Shown piece after piece: positions 25,693 through 36,849 of a stretch of 64,000 bases of DNA. Position numbers and translations under genes: made by a program. The notes under the pieces were generated by a model. That model did no database searches. It saw only the letters and a program-made list of their open reading frames with translations, and was not told the origin of the DNA. This DNA comes from Gaeumannomyces sp. JS-464 (lineage: Eukaryota; Ascomycota; Sordariomycetes; Magnaporthales; Magnaporthaceae). Within the stretch, counting starts at the first letter, position 1. The number at the start of each line of letters is the position of its first letter. The DNA is taken from the NCBI GenBank assembly GCA_002197995.1, contig NGZR01000001.1, positions 11,241,501 through 11,305,500 on the forward strand, given 5' to 3'.

Positions 25693-27417
25693 ATGGCGCC
25701 GGGAGCGGTCTTCTACGGCCAGCTGCTCCCCCGGGCCGACGATGGGGACTTGGCGGCAGGAGCAGCAGCACCGGCATCACCGGCCGCCCCACACCAGCTT
25801 GGGATCCCAGGTCAGCCTTTCGCGGGGTCCATGGCCAGCATCGTGATGACCCTCGCCTCGGCCACGGTCCTGTCGGTGCTCCTGACGCTCGGACGCGGGC
25901 CATCCGGTCGTGGCGCCTGGTCCCTGCGTCGTGTGGCTGCTCCTGGCCGTCTACGCCGACTCGTACGCCTTCGTCGTGAGCTCCGCCGTCGTGCAGTTTG
26001 GCGTCGACGCCAACGCGGGCGTGGGCGAGTGCGACGCCGCAGTCCTGGCCTGCCTCTTCTTCTACGTCACTTCCAAGGCCTGCTCTACCTGTTCATGGTT
26101 GAGAAGGCCTACATAATCAGAGACCGCCCAGGCGGAAAGCGGCGCATGCGATCTTGGCTCTATCTTTTCAACATGTGCGGAATCGGCGCTATATTCATAG
26201 CGATTGTCATCTTCAACTTTGTCTATCGCATCAGCCGCATTGACAACGGCATGTGTTACATTGGGCTCGAGAGGAAGGCTATGATACCCTTGATATCTTT
26301 CGACGTCATGGCCAACGTCTATCTTACCGTATTGTTTCTAATGCACCTGACAGGTAATGTCTCGAAACCGAGCCAATCCGGAGCCCCAACCGCCGAGGCT
26401 CACACGCGGAGCTCGCGCTAACAAATGCGCCGTTGGCTGTTTATCACAGGCCTCTATTCCTTCCGAAACGCCGCCGGGACGCCGACGACAAGACTTCGCA
26501 CCATGGCCACCAAAACCTTTATCGGCTCATGCTGTACCCTCACCAGCAGCGTGGTCAACCTGTCCGTGCTCATGGCGCTAAATGGGGAGCCGGGCTGGGT
26601 GTGCTTCACATCCTGCAACAGCGAACGTATGTCCCGGTCAAGGCGGGAGACTCTGCGCTTGCTGCTCGGAACTGCTTTGATAGCTTATCGCTTTGTCTCG
26701 CATCTTAGTCTTCTTCTCCGCCCTAGTTCTGTTCTGGATCACGTCCAAAGACAATGCGGCGACTGTGGCGTCCAGGAACTATATCCGCCCCAGAGGCACC
26801 CTCAGGCGCGCCGAGGCGGCCACGGAAGCCGACAACAGCGTATGGCGGAATCGCAGCAGCAGGACCACTGCATCCTCGCCGTCCCCCCCTCGACGGACGC
26901 GGCACGACTCGGGCTGCTCGGGCACGAGCGGCGCCGGCGCGGTAGGGGCAGAAATACCGATAGCAACAGTGGCGACAGCGGCAGCGGTGGACGCCGGCGG
27001 CGGCGGCAACAACACTAGCTCGTCGCCGCCATTGTCGTCGTCGCGCGGGAGGGAGGCACCGGGAGATGACGGAGCGGCAGCCAAACCCCGCCCTCCCCGG
27101 CCGTGGTGCGGATGCTGTCGCTGACGGACGACGAGCTGCGTGACATGGAGGCGGCGCTGCGCGGGACCTCCAAGACGGGCTCTTCCGAAGACGATGGCGG
27201 GTCGCCGCGCGGCAGCTCTGTTTTTGACGACAACGACGACGATCACGACGAGAAGCTAGACGACGACGACGACGATAACGATGATGATGATGGCGAGGCC
27301 CGCGTCTGTGTGCGCGGCGAGTGGGGCGGCAGGGGCGACGGCGATGAGAAGAGGGCCGCCTTGGTCCGGCGGGCGGAGGCCAGTGGAGAACCGCCAGGCC
27401 CGGGCGGCGGTCGGTAG
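25693..27417 (+). CDS. Fungal seven-helix integral membrane protein, function unknown
   Basis: Three exons (25,693-26,353; 26,450-26,626; 26,709-27,417) with introns GTAATG...CAG and GTATGT...TAG. Seven hydrophobic segments are visible, among them SIVMTLASATVLSVLLTL, CVVWLLLAVYADSYAFVV, the LLYLFMVEKAYIIR region, IGAIFIAIVIFNFVYRISR and a last one at LFFSALVLFWITS. The motif RISRIDNGMCYIGLERKA and the NGEPGWVC loop recur, as I remember, in a widespread but unnamed ascomycete family; I know of no assigned function, and a receptor-like role is only a guess from topology. The tail ends in a strongly acidic Asp-rich stretch (about 27,225-27,295). The frame slips three times, near 25,885-25,930, 26,077-26,082 and 27,098-27,105, each inside conserved or plausibly coding sequence. 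If the last slip is real the protein ends at 27,124 and lacks the acidic tail. Confidence 0.75.
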
Positions 27418-28922
27418 TGATGTCGAATGAGGAATGAGCGACGTTGCGGCGCCATTGATTTCCCCAACACTTCCCCGATCGATCCGCTTTCTCCCCTGCC
27501 AGACGCCTCCCGCTTCAGCTTCTGAGTTCCTCCAGCGCCACACCTCTCGAGACAAGCGAGGCAATCTATACCGAGGCAGGGTCTCTAATATAATACTTGT
27601 CTTGGCAACGCTGTGTTTGTTTACACCCTGAGCTTTCTTCTATTATTTTCTTTCACACTGGATGAGAGATACGGGGCTTTTTTTTTTTTTTTTTTTTTTT
27701 TTTTGGCGAACCGAGCTGGTCACGATTTTGATTTCAATCGCCATTGTGCGTTCTGCACAATTCCCAAGACCAAAAGCAAGAATCGGTGACCGGACATGTC
27801 GATATCGGGATATATGGTGGTTGTCACATTTGGCTTCGCTCCACTAGGTAATCAGCCTGTCGAAGACGGACAGGACCGGCTTGCTCCCTCCGAGCCCTTT
27901 CTGCTTCCCTACCCTTTTGCCGTCGTTCCTTTCATATACATCAGACTCTACTATTTAATTTGTATCCCGGCATGGTACTTGCTCATGCCCGTCCCCATTT
28001 GGAGATAAACTCCCTTCGCTGGAGGTTCTTTCGCTTGCGAAGAACGCGGAGCAAAGGAAAGGAAGCAAAAGAACAACAACAGAAGCTTCCTCGGGTGGGC
28101 AACCTCCCTGCCCGCCCGTGAGGTGTTTCAAAAACTCGGGCATTTCGAAAGGCTAAGTGGGCCCATGTCGAACAATGAACCGGGCCGTGGGCGTTTTAGA
28201 AGCAATCCCGTTCTTCTTGTCGTCCCTTTTTGTTCGGGCTGCAGATACATACAGCACGCCGCGTTACTCTCCCCCACACCTAGTCGTCGGCTTGGGGCAA
28301 GATGAGTAGCAGAAGGGAACCCCGGTCTGGGTTGGGTCTGCGCGAGCCTGGGTGATTGCGTCATTGCTTAAAAGGGTTCCGGCCCTGCTTTGTCGTGAAA
28401 GCGATCCCAAATCCCGGCTTGGAGCACCTGTGGCTGCAGCTAGTGATGCCAAAGGGAAAAAAAGAGTAGGGGGATGATAACCGCAGCACAACCTCCGCTC
28501 GCTGCCAACGGCGCAGCTGCGCCGGAATTCCGATAGAAACTATGTATATCAATGTGCTCCGTTCACCGCGCCGCTTCACTGCACGGTAAGTGTTGTTGCT
28601 GCCGCGCCTCTTTATCCACATTGACTCGTCCTAGCACGTACGGCCTCGTTGTTCGGCCTCGTTGTTCCGCCGCGCACAGAACGCAGCAGTGCTGCCAGTA
28701 CACACCCCTTTCAAGTCGGGCCGGTCGTAGATCTGCCTGCTGCTGGGGGATATGCTGGGAATGCCGGGCGGCGATGAAATAGCCTTAACAGCCAGCCACT
28801 TTTAAAGTCTTTGCGTAATATGGTCTAAGTTTAATTGTAAATAAAAGGCCGCGGAAAAATAGGGTTAAAAAAGTCGGGACGGTAAAAAAAAAAAAAAGGG
28901 GGGGGGGGGGAATAAAACAAAA
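27418..28922. other. Intergenic stretch with poly-T and poly-A/G runs
   Basis: No gene recognised. It holds a 27-base T run at 27,678-27,704 and, next to the 5S fragment, an A14 run directly followed by a G13 run at about 28,885-28,911. A short stretch near 28,830 (TTAATTGTAAATAAAAG) also occurs inside the LTR of the inner retroelement at 42,420; the match is too short to prove a shared origin. Confidence 0.55.
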
Positions 28923-28981
28923 ACATACAACACCGAGGATTCCCCAGTGGTCACCCACCTGAGTACTAGTTCGGCCCTCAC
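28923..28981 (-). pseudogene. 5S rRNA pseudogene, 3' half only
   Basis: The 59 bases are identical to the 3' half of the complete 5S gene at 59,687-59,805, in the same orientation, including the end that reads TGTTGTATGT and the T run after it. The match stops abruptly at 28,981, where the RNA 5' half should begin, and unrelated sequence follows. The internal promoter (A-box and intermediate element) is only partly present, so transcription by polymerase III is unlikely. Truncated 5S copies are known in several Pezizomycotina. Confidence 0.9.
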
Positions 28982-29147
28982 ATGTTTTTGGTATTGGAGA
29001 AATTCAGAGAAATCGGGATGAAAAGCGCCCGGAAACGGAGGTTTTCGCCTCCAAAAACGGACGCCTCTGCTCCCCTTTGCTCCCAGCCAAGCGTTCCCTA
29101 TCGCCCAATGCCGTCTGCTACGTCCTACCCTACATACCCATTTGTGT

Positions 29148-29290
29148 CCAATTTATATGCATTATCCCTAGACGAGATGAAAAATGTGCTCTTGGCGCTT
29201 TTGCTCCCCAATAGCACGACCCGGATACGCCAAGGCAGGATCTTTTCGCATCTGCACTCAATCGCGCGCATTCCGCCACCGCGGCTGGGT
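29148..29290. repeat. Dispersed repeat, less-mutated copy (partner at 40,379)
   Basis: This stretch aligns along its whole length with 40,379-40,513. Blocks such as GCGCTTTTGCT, AATAGCACGACCC, GATCTTTTCGCAT and GCGCATTCCGCCACCGCGG are shared almost unchanged. Nearly all differences are transitions, mostly with A/T in the other copy, so this copy appears closer to the ancestral sequence. No coding frame or terminal structure is visible; the family is unknown. Confidence 0.75.
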
Positions 29291-29852
29291 TGCTGGCTGT
29301 TGGTCATATATTGGCCGGCTGTGCTCTCACGGTGCCACGAACCTGCATCTTGGTGGTGCGCCCCTTGAACCACGGAGGAGTGATGCTACCACGTGAGAGG
29401 CAGGACGATGTTGCGGGGTACCCCAGCGAGGGCAATCTTTTGGGGCCTTGCCGGGCATTTCCTGGGCGAATTTGTTGCGGCACATGTCGTGAAAAGGGCC
29501 TGGTGCTTCGGGGTGATTCACTTCTGCGGAGGGCATTTGCTACATGTACCTACTTGTCCACTTTGAGCAGTCCTTGATGCATGCGGTGGATAATCCCTTA
29601 TAGCTAGTGCAGCATTGACGAGCAAAAAAAGGAGCAGAATTGATGTTGAACAGCGGGTTAAACATTAAACAAAGATATTTATCAGGCATCAGTGCCGCAT
29701 CCAGAAATTCCCATGGGCAAAAAGACGTCCCCCACGACGGTGTCTAGTGGAAAGGAAGCTGTGGACATGGTTCATGCCGCACCTTTAGCAGTCTGACTCG
29801 ATACTATAAGCTTGGAAACGCAGCCGGATCTGCTGCCAGACCTCTACCCCTG
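29291..29852. other. 3' flank of the NLR gene, nothing recognised
   Basis: Ordinary-composition sequence between the dispersed repeat and the end of the NLR gene. It should contain the 3' untranslated region of that minus-strand gene; I see no gene in it. Confidence 0.5.
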
Positions 29853-32800
29853 CTAGGCATCGTACAAGTTACTGATGCTAGATCCACTGGCTGACTGTGG
29901 GGATTCACTCCCCTCGCGCGAGGCCGGAGAAACCGCCTCTGTCACATCTACCAAAGCGCCCTCCTCTGCGTCGCTTGCCTCGTGTGGAAGTGCGAGCCCG
30001 ACCAAAGAAACAGAGAGGGTCGCCTCAGCTGAGTCAGGGGCCACCTCGATTTCGCCATCAGTGGAGCGGTTGTGGGTGGGCTGGTCTCCTCCATCACCAG
30101 GAGACACGGCTTCCTGAGGTGCAGGGGGTGCCGCAGAAGCAGACCGCTGCTGCTCGTACTCCTCAAACGAGAAAGCACGGTGAAGTCCTGGGACGTTCGG
30201 GGTATTCGCAGACGAGGTCGATGAGGTGGGTCGCAGTGGCGTCTCCGTGCCGCTGGTTTCCCTGTCATGGCGTGGAGGGATCGTCGATCTGCTGTTCGCC
30301 CTGGAGGCGACGGGTAGGGTGGGAAACCCCGAAGAGTCGGGTGACGGGACCGCCTGCTCCTGCTGGTCAAGGCTTTCGTGTCCTGCTGCAGATCTCGGCC
30401 TGCGCGGACCAGTATCAGGCATTTCAGAGAGACCACCACGAGAGGCCACAGCAACGGAGCCCGCGGGTACGGGCCGCGGTGTTGGCGGCTTACGCCTGGC
30501 CCACCACGACGCGTCGAGCAGGGCAGCCCCGTCAGAGGAATCAGAGCCAGGGCTCGCATTGCTCCTCCGCCCTTTGGGCATCTTGGTCATGCGGACGTGG
30601 TAGCGCCCGACCCGCCGGTCAAACAGCAGCTCCGGCGAGTCGAGAGAAGGCGCCGTCTGGGATTTTCCGGCGGCGGGGGCGGCCTTGGACCTTGCAATGA
30701 CGAGGTTGCGGATGTCGCTCGTGGCAATGTACTTGTCACAGTACCACATGACATTCCTGTTCGCGCAGTCAGTTTGTTTTACGTCAACATCAGGTTGGGC
30801 CAGTAGCCGGCGGGCGATCTTGCGATTACCGCATCTTATAGCGGTCATCAGCAGCGAACGCCCCTCGTTGTCTTTCGTATCGATTCTGTAGTCGCCGATG
30901 TTCATCATCGAGATCGCCTCCGAGTCCCAGCCCTTGATGATGGCCCACATCAGCAACGTGTTGCCCTCGCTGTCGTAGTGGGTGGCCATACTAAGGTATG
31001 AGGAAAACTGCGAACGTTCCTCTGGCCAGTGTATCCCAAATGTTGCGTCGCAGGGCGTCCACTGGTTGCTTGTGCTCAACCGCTCGATGGTGTGATAATG
31101 TCCTGGTCGACGCGCGCCAGCGACGCAGCATCCCAAAAGAGTCACGCAGGTGAACAAATGCGCTGCCTCTTTCGGCCAAGATCAAGCGTGCGACGTCGTT
31201 CTGACCGTTGTTGACCGCATGCCACAGGATCGACCTAAACCTCCAGTCCTTGAAGTCAACTTGGACGTCGACCCGGTCGAGCAGAACGGCCAATGATTCG
31301 ACATCACCCCTTTGTGCGGCCATCTCAATCGGCCTCGGCGAACGTCGAGTCCGAAGGTTCGGGTCCACCCTGGAACACGAGCACAGGATCGCGACCCCGT
31401 CCGAGAACCCGAGCTTTATGGCCAGAAGGAGAGGTGTGAGGTAGGGGTAATGTAAGCACACGTTGACATCCACACCTGAGCAGGACAGTAGTTGTTGCAT
31501 GCTATGCTGATCCCTCTGAGAAACAGCTATGTGCAGCGGGGACTGATATCCGGGATGTTCGGTGAGACTGTTCAGCGCCACAAAGTCGCATGACAGCAAA
31601 AGGTCGATCCCTTCGTGGAAGGATGTCTCAACAGCCTTGTTAAGAATCAATTCGTTCTTGCCGCCGGATCTGAAAGTGCGCTTCTCTGATAGCGTCGCAA
31701 TACTAAGGAGTCTCCGGAGCATGTCCGTCTGCTTGTGCTGCACTGCGACCATGCAAAGACCGGGAGTATCCGGTGCTGCTGCGTAGTCTTTGGCAGATTT
31801 GCCAGCAGATAGTCGCGCACGCCGCCAAACCCGAACGCGACAGCAATGTCGAGCACCGTGCAGCCGTTTCTGAGCGACTTTGAGCTCAGAGAGAAGATTG
31901 TGTTCTCGGGCAGCATTAGTTGCCCGTCCACGACCATGTTTCTAGCAGCGAAAACGAGGGTTGGGAAACGAATCCCAGAGCAAGCTCCTCACGTCCGTTC
32001 CCGAGAGCCAGTTGAAAGGCTGTGAAGGACATCTCGCCGCTGAAAAGGTTCGTATTAATGTCGTGTTCCATTTTCTCATGGTGAAGCAGCATGAGCTTGG
32101 CAATGGAATCTGACGCGCCCCAGATGGCGTAGGTAAGAGGCAGCCTATTGTTGGAATCGGCAACATAGAAAACCCAGGGAACATCCAGCAATTCCCAAGC
32201 CAGGCTCTCAATGTTGTACTTGACGGCTTCATGAAGCAGCGTAGTCGTTCTCTGCGGCTCCCTGAATTCGCTCTGTGCCGGCTGGCCCGACTCGAGCCGG
32301 TCGATGTGGTCGGAAACAGCAAGTGCGGACCAGAAAGCCACGACCTCCTGGCCTGAGGGCCCCAGATATTGCATAATGTCGTTTTGGGTGATCGCCGAGG
32401 CCTCAGCAGCGGATGTGTGCGCAAGCCAGTGTCTCACGGAGTAGCCGAGGAGAGGGTGCACCGAGAACGCGCGCTGAGCAGATTGTTCCGTATCCTCTGT
32501 CGCACTGATGTTGCGGCGAGCCAGGTTGATGTTCTTGGCAGGGCGATTCCAGATGGGCCTCAAAGGCTTCTCCAACGAGATCAGATATAGAAGACAGGTC
32601 CTTGCCAGCATGTGATTGGCCTCGCCTAGCAGCTGACTGGGAGATCGACCCTCGGCACCACCTAGCATGGAGAAGCCTTGCTCAACCAGATAATCCTGCA
32701 CGGTCTGATGAGTCAACTGAACCCCCGAGGGAGTTTCTTCCGCCATACCGGCAGACAAGGATCGCAGCTTCTTCCGCATCTGGTCATCAGTCTTGACGGG

Positions 32801-35224
32801 ACTAAGCGCCGTCCACTCTTCAAGGGTCCTAGTTGCCGAGTCCGGGCCCCCTGTGTAGTTGAAAGCGTTCCGAAGCTCCGATATGCTCAGGGTCTCTCTG
32901 CTGTAGCAGATAATTTGGAAGAGTCGGCTGGAGTCGGGCCCGCTCTTCTCAGACAGCTCTTTGGCAAGGCTCTTGTAAAGACTGTGTAGCTCATGCGGGA
33001 TCCTCTTGACGTACTCCAGTATCTGTTGTAGTGTCTGGCCTTCGCTGTAGAGCCATGCGATGTTGGGGAGAACAACCACCACCCATAAAAACACCTGCCG
33101 GGCCCTGCCCTCGAGCTCCTGGCGCAGGGATTTGAGCTCTGCTTCATCCCGCACATGCTGAGCGAGGGTCTGGTTGATGTACGTCGAGATATCATCGTCA
33201 TTGGCTGACTCTACCACGATCTGCTCACATATATCTGGAGCTATGATGGGGTAGTGGCGGCAGGAAAAGCAGATGCTGAGTCGAAAGGGATGTGAAGAGG
33301 AACGATCGTATGCTCGGGAGAAAAACGAGACCAGCCGGCGCGCCTCAGCCTCCCCGCACTCGTCCAGCGCGTCGATGTAAATCGAGAGGTTTGTGCGTTG
33401 AAGCAGAGTCGGGATCGCTTCTGATATGAGCAGGTCCTCGAGGTCCTGCGTGCGCCAGGACCATGCAGAGGTGGTCTCCTCCCGATACTTGAGGTACTGC
33501 TTGATCAGTCCGCGGATGGCCATTGGATAAGTGTCGCCGATCTGGTGCAGCAAAGCTCGGAAAAGCCCAATAGAAGACTTCTGCAGCTTAGTGCCTCGCC
33601 CATGAAAAAAGAAGGTGATGTTTAAGGTGGGCGTGGAAGTGGTTCTCTCAAGCTGCCGAATGATGTACTTGATAAGGGTCGACTTGCCTGACCCGGGCTT
33701 CCCCTTGACCCAAAGGAGCCCTTGGCCATTGGTAGACCATTGGTGGTAGACGGGGTGGTCGACGATCCATTTGCATGTTCCCTCGGCAGCGTTTTCGATA
33801 TCTGCGCCTCGGTGGTTCATCTCAGGGAAAGACAAGGCCTCCATACAACCTGCGGCACAGTAAATGGTGAGATGGAAGACAGCACACACCAGGAACGCGT
33901 TGCGCAGCGAGTTGAAGAGGAGGAAGGAGAGAGTGGACATAGGGAACAGACGTCGAACCTGCAAAATCCAGCGCGTCTCCTGCGCTCGTGCCATTGTTGC
34001 CCTGGCCATTGTCTTCCCCCTTGCGAAGCCATCGTCTCAGCTCACCAAGAATACGGCGGTAGCCGGTGTCGTTCGCACTCTCGAACCGGGCCATGTCCAT
34101 GTGGTTCGCCGGAATGGGAAGCTGCGGGTAGCCGCTGATCTTGGCCGAGTCCTTGCTGACGACCATGCCGCAGCCGGCGACTTCTTTTTCCTCAAAGAAG
34201 CACGTTAGCTTGAATGCCAGGTTCTTGCGCAGCCACGTGCCGAACGCGGCCTCAATGTCAGCGAGAGCCTCCGAGTCCCGGCGCAGCAGGCTGATAATGT
34301 CCACATTGGTCCTGGTGCCCGATGCCTTGAGGACGCGGGCGACACCGGTGGCGAAAGGCGCGAGGTCAGAGCCGCGGTGGGGTGTCCCCAGAAACGCGAC
34401 GCCGAGCACCGTCTGGTGCAGCTGCCTCTCGTGTGGCTCTGCGGCCAGCTCTGAGATACAGAGGGCCTTCTTCACGACCAGCCCGCCCAGACTGTGGACC
34501 ACGAGGATGATTGGGCGCGTTGTCTTTGATGCTGTTAGTATGGGGGCAGCAGCACACAGCACGACGGGCGACAAGTATACGTACCGACCGATCCTCGCCC
34601 CTGACTGCAGCAACATCACTGATTAAGGTGGCGGCATGCTCCCGAATATTGTTCTGGCCGGCCGGCCCAAAGAACTTGACGACGTCGGCATTGTAGCCAA
34701 ATGCGAGAATCCTCGCCGCGGAGATGTCGCGTGGCAAAAGCTGCGTAGGCCAGTAAATAGGCGTCTTTTCATGGGTAGCGAAGGTTTTGTACGGATGGCC
34801 GGTGATGCCGTGAATGAAGATGATGTCGACGCTGGCTTCCGCCGGCGTGTGAAGGACTCGGATCCCAAGGTGCTGGTCATCAGGAAACAAAGCATCCTTG
34901 GTGTTTTTTGGCCGGCTGACAGCGGCAGCCGCTGTGGTGTTGAGGCGCAACATCTGCCGCGGGCGTTAGTTGCAAAGAATGGAGCGCGCCTCGCAGATTG
35001 CTCACAGATTCTCCGTGTGACGGATTGCCCGCATCGGCGGCCGAGCCAGCGGATTCCGGACTGGATTGACTTGATGGCTTCGCGTCCCCTAAGGTCGAAT
35101 GTGACCGAAGTGCCGTGGTGGCCCCTTCGAGGCGGCGAACTGCCCAGAAATCGGGGGCCAAACGCAGCTGAAAACGTGAACCAACCGAGGACGAGGTAAG
35201 GCAGGCCATCATCACACCCCACAC
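29853..35224 (-). CDS. NLR: alpha/beta-hydrolase - NACHT - ankyrin repeats
   Basis: Fungal NOD-like receptor. Proposed exons: 35,224-35,006, 34,953-34,581, 34,531-33,959 and from 33,849. The 52-nt first intron has a perfect CTAAC branch site; the third separates the effector domain from NACHT. The N-terminal lipase-like domain shows IIFIHGITGHPYKTF, the nucleophile elbow VVHSLGG, FLGTPHRG and the probable catalytic His in PANHMDMARF. NACHT follows, with Walker A GKPGSGKSTLIKY and Walker B SIYIDALDEC. The C-terminal half has ankyrin-like units (SPLHIAVSQRD, NTLLMWAIIKGWDSEAI, RSLLMTAIRCGNRKIARRLL) and a disordered Ser/Pro-rich tail. Total about 1,700 residues. Such proteins act in non-self recognition and regulated cell death in fungi; the ligand is unknown. 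The ankyrin half changes frame near 31,940-31,975, 31,795-31,815 and 31,000-31,140, so it is either frame-shifted in the assembly or decaying. The start at 35,224 is the upstream-most in-frame ATG and uncertain. Confidence 0.85.
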
Positions 35225-35576
35225 CCCGAGGGCTGTGTCCTGGCGTCAACATCCCGCTGGCCGCCAAGAGCTCTTGCATTCGCGGCTTTGCTGGTGGCTG
35301 GGCTGGACGGCGGCTGTCTGGGGCTCGCTCTCGCAGCCTTACCACCGGGTAAGTACCTGATAGGGAAACGTGGTGAGTGCTATGTGGCCCGAAGGGGCGT
35401 AGATGAAAACCACATGGGTCTGTACGACAGTAAAATAAGTCAATGGGGAAAATTGATGGTACACGCGGGGCAGGTGAAGCGCTTACAACCTCCAGGGATC
35501 AGAATTGGTAATGCAGTGGATCTTTCCTAATTAGGCCATGTATCCAGATACATTGCTTCGCATAAAAAGTCTTACC

Positions 35577-35652
35577 AAATCAATGTATTTCTACCCACGA
35601 CCCTTACCTCAAAGAACCTAATAAAATCGTACCGATTGAAATACATTGATTT
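35577..35652. repeat. 15-bp inverted repeat
   Basis: AAATCAATGTATTTC at 35,577-35,591 is the exact reverse complement of 35,638-35,652, with a 46-bp spacer. It could be a hairpin or the remnant of a small terminal-inverted-repeat element. No target-site duplication is obvious. Confidence 0.7.
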
Positions 35653-36013
35653 CTACTACAAATTATATGGCAGTCTGTGTACCTATGCTTAACTTTTAAC
35701 CCCCCTGCTATTAACAAGGGGTTCCACCGCACTAACAATTTTAATCCTTGGAGGGTGTACAGTTGTGTCACGGGGTAAGCCGAAGGCCTGTACGAGGTGA
35801 TCACGATGACAGTAGACGGTCTGTAGGGGGTTGAAGCCTATATTGCTATAGGGTAGATACGACAACTTCAGCTTGTTCCGGCAATTTGGGAATTGCCTTT
35901 TACAAGCTGCCTAAGTAGCGTGGCCCCCTGGGCCCCCTGTCACGTGCCTGGGTGCCTCAGGCCTCCACGTGGCTCGGGCCCGTGAATCGGGCCCGTGAAC
36001 AGGGCTGAGGCTC

Positions 36014-36018
36014 CTTGC
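36014..36018. repeat. TSD CTTGC (left) of the solo LTR
   Basis: CTTGC immediately precedes the solo LTR and recurs at 39,844-39,848 immediately after it: a 5-bp target-site duplication as made by LTR retroelement integrases. Confidence 0.92.
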
Positions 36019-36224
36019 TGTTACGACCAGCATGCAGGCCCCCTTGGTGGCCAGGAAGGAGGGGAGGCAGCAGGGCCTTACCCCGCATCGTGAGACAGCA
36101 GAAGCCACGTGACGTGCGAGCGACTGGCAAGGATCTGTGGATCTATAGCAGAGCAACAAATCCAAGGGTCTGTGGATCTGTAGCAGAGCAACAGATCCAA
36201 GGAATCGCTGGAACGAGCAGCGAG

Positions 36225-36232
36225 TATATAAA
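36225..36232 (+). promoter_or_regulatory. LTR TATA box
   Basis: TATATAAA in the solo LTR. The equivalent position is kept in the other LTR copies (near 41,063 and 56,140), as expected for the retroelement's own promoter. Confidence 0.65.
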
Positions 36233-36289
36233 GGATGGATTTCCCTCTATCTCAAATAAGTTTAACTGAGGCTTCGGCATCAGTCAACC

Positions 36290-36292
36290 TAA
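36290..36292. repeat. TSD TAA (left) of the Harbinger element
   Basis: TAA before the left inverted repeat is repeated at 39,702-39,704 after the right one. Comparison with the uninterrupted LTRs shows a single TAA (AACCTAAGTTAGC), so this is a true 3-bp target duplication, the hallmark of PIF/Harbinger. Confidence 0.9.
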
Positions 36293-36336
36293 GGGCCTGA
36301 TCGGCCGTAACGCTCGTTACCGTCACGGTCGTTACG
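36293..36336 (+). repeat. Left terminal inverted repeat of the Harbinger element
   Basis: Starts GGGCCTGATCGGCC and matches the reverse complement of 39,658-39,701 at 41 of 44 positions. The three mismatches are transitions with T in the right copy (+ strand), as RIP would produce. Confidence 0.93.
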
Positions 36337-36404
36337 GCTGCCAAGAGACAAGGGATTTTTATTTTATCTGGACGCGCCTTGCCGTTTTTAGTAGGGGATC
36401 CGCA

Positions 36405-36554
36405 CCAAAACAAGGGCATAACTGTCCGCAAGGATGAGAGGAAATTGACAGGGGGCAAACGAAGGTACCCAACTTGCAAGGAGTTGTTTAAGGCCAAAAC
36501 TAAGCCCAATTTTACTAGTTGCCCAGCCAAATTGGCTTATGCCCTTGTTTTTGG
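36405..36554. repeat. MITE-like inverted repeat inside the Harbinger left end
   Basis: CCAAAACAAGGGCATAA at 36,405-36,421 is mirrored at 36,537-36,554 (one extra base in the A/T run). The 150-bp unit could be a small non-autonomous insert or a subterminal stem-loop of the transposon. GGATC occurs just outside both arms but is not a proven duplication. Confidence 0.55.
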
Positions 36555-36849
36555 ATCGTTACCGTTACGGATGGAAATGAAGGATTACGGTAACGGCGGT
36601 GCGGGATTCCTGTGCTGCAAAAGTTCGTGCTTCTTGCAAATTTATTAGCAAATAAAAAGCTATTCGCAATAGCAAATAACGCCCGCGATAAAAGCCGATC
36701 CCGACGAGCATATGCGTACCGTGGCGGTAATAGTGACTATTATCGCAATCTTTTATTTAGTGCAAATCCGCTTGGAAAAAAAGGACCGGCGCTAATCGAA
36801 GCTACTCGAGCAATATAAACCTCGCCCTCCGAAGGCAGTTGTTTATGCC

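Larger units (their letters stand above)
35225..36018. other. Left flank of the transposon island
   Basis: No gene recognised. From about 35,520 the sequence turns AT-richer and repeat-like. It contains a 13-bp tandem duplication (CGGGCCCGTGAAT/C) at about 35,977-36,002 and two CACGTG-type palindromes. Because the solo LTR inserted at 36,018, this stretch and 39,849 onward were once contiguous. Confidence 0.5.

Noticed and set aside
31916..31975. Real C-terminus of the NLR at the stop near 31,916
   Set aside because: Ankyrin-type sequence resumes at once in the neighbouring frame and continues for about 2 kb, so a frame slip is more likely than a natural end.
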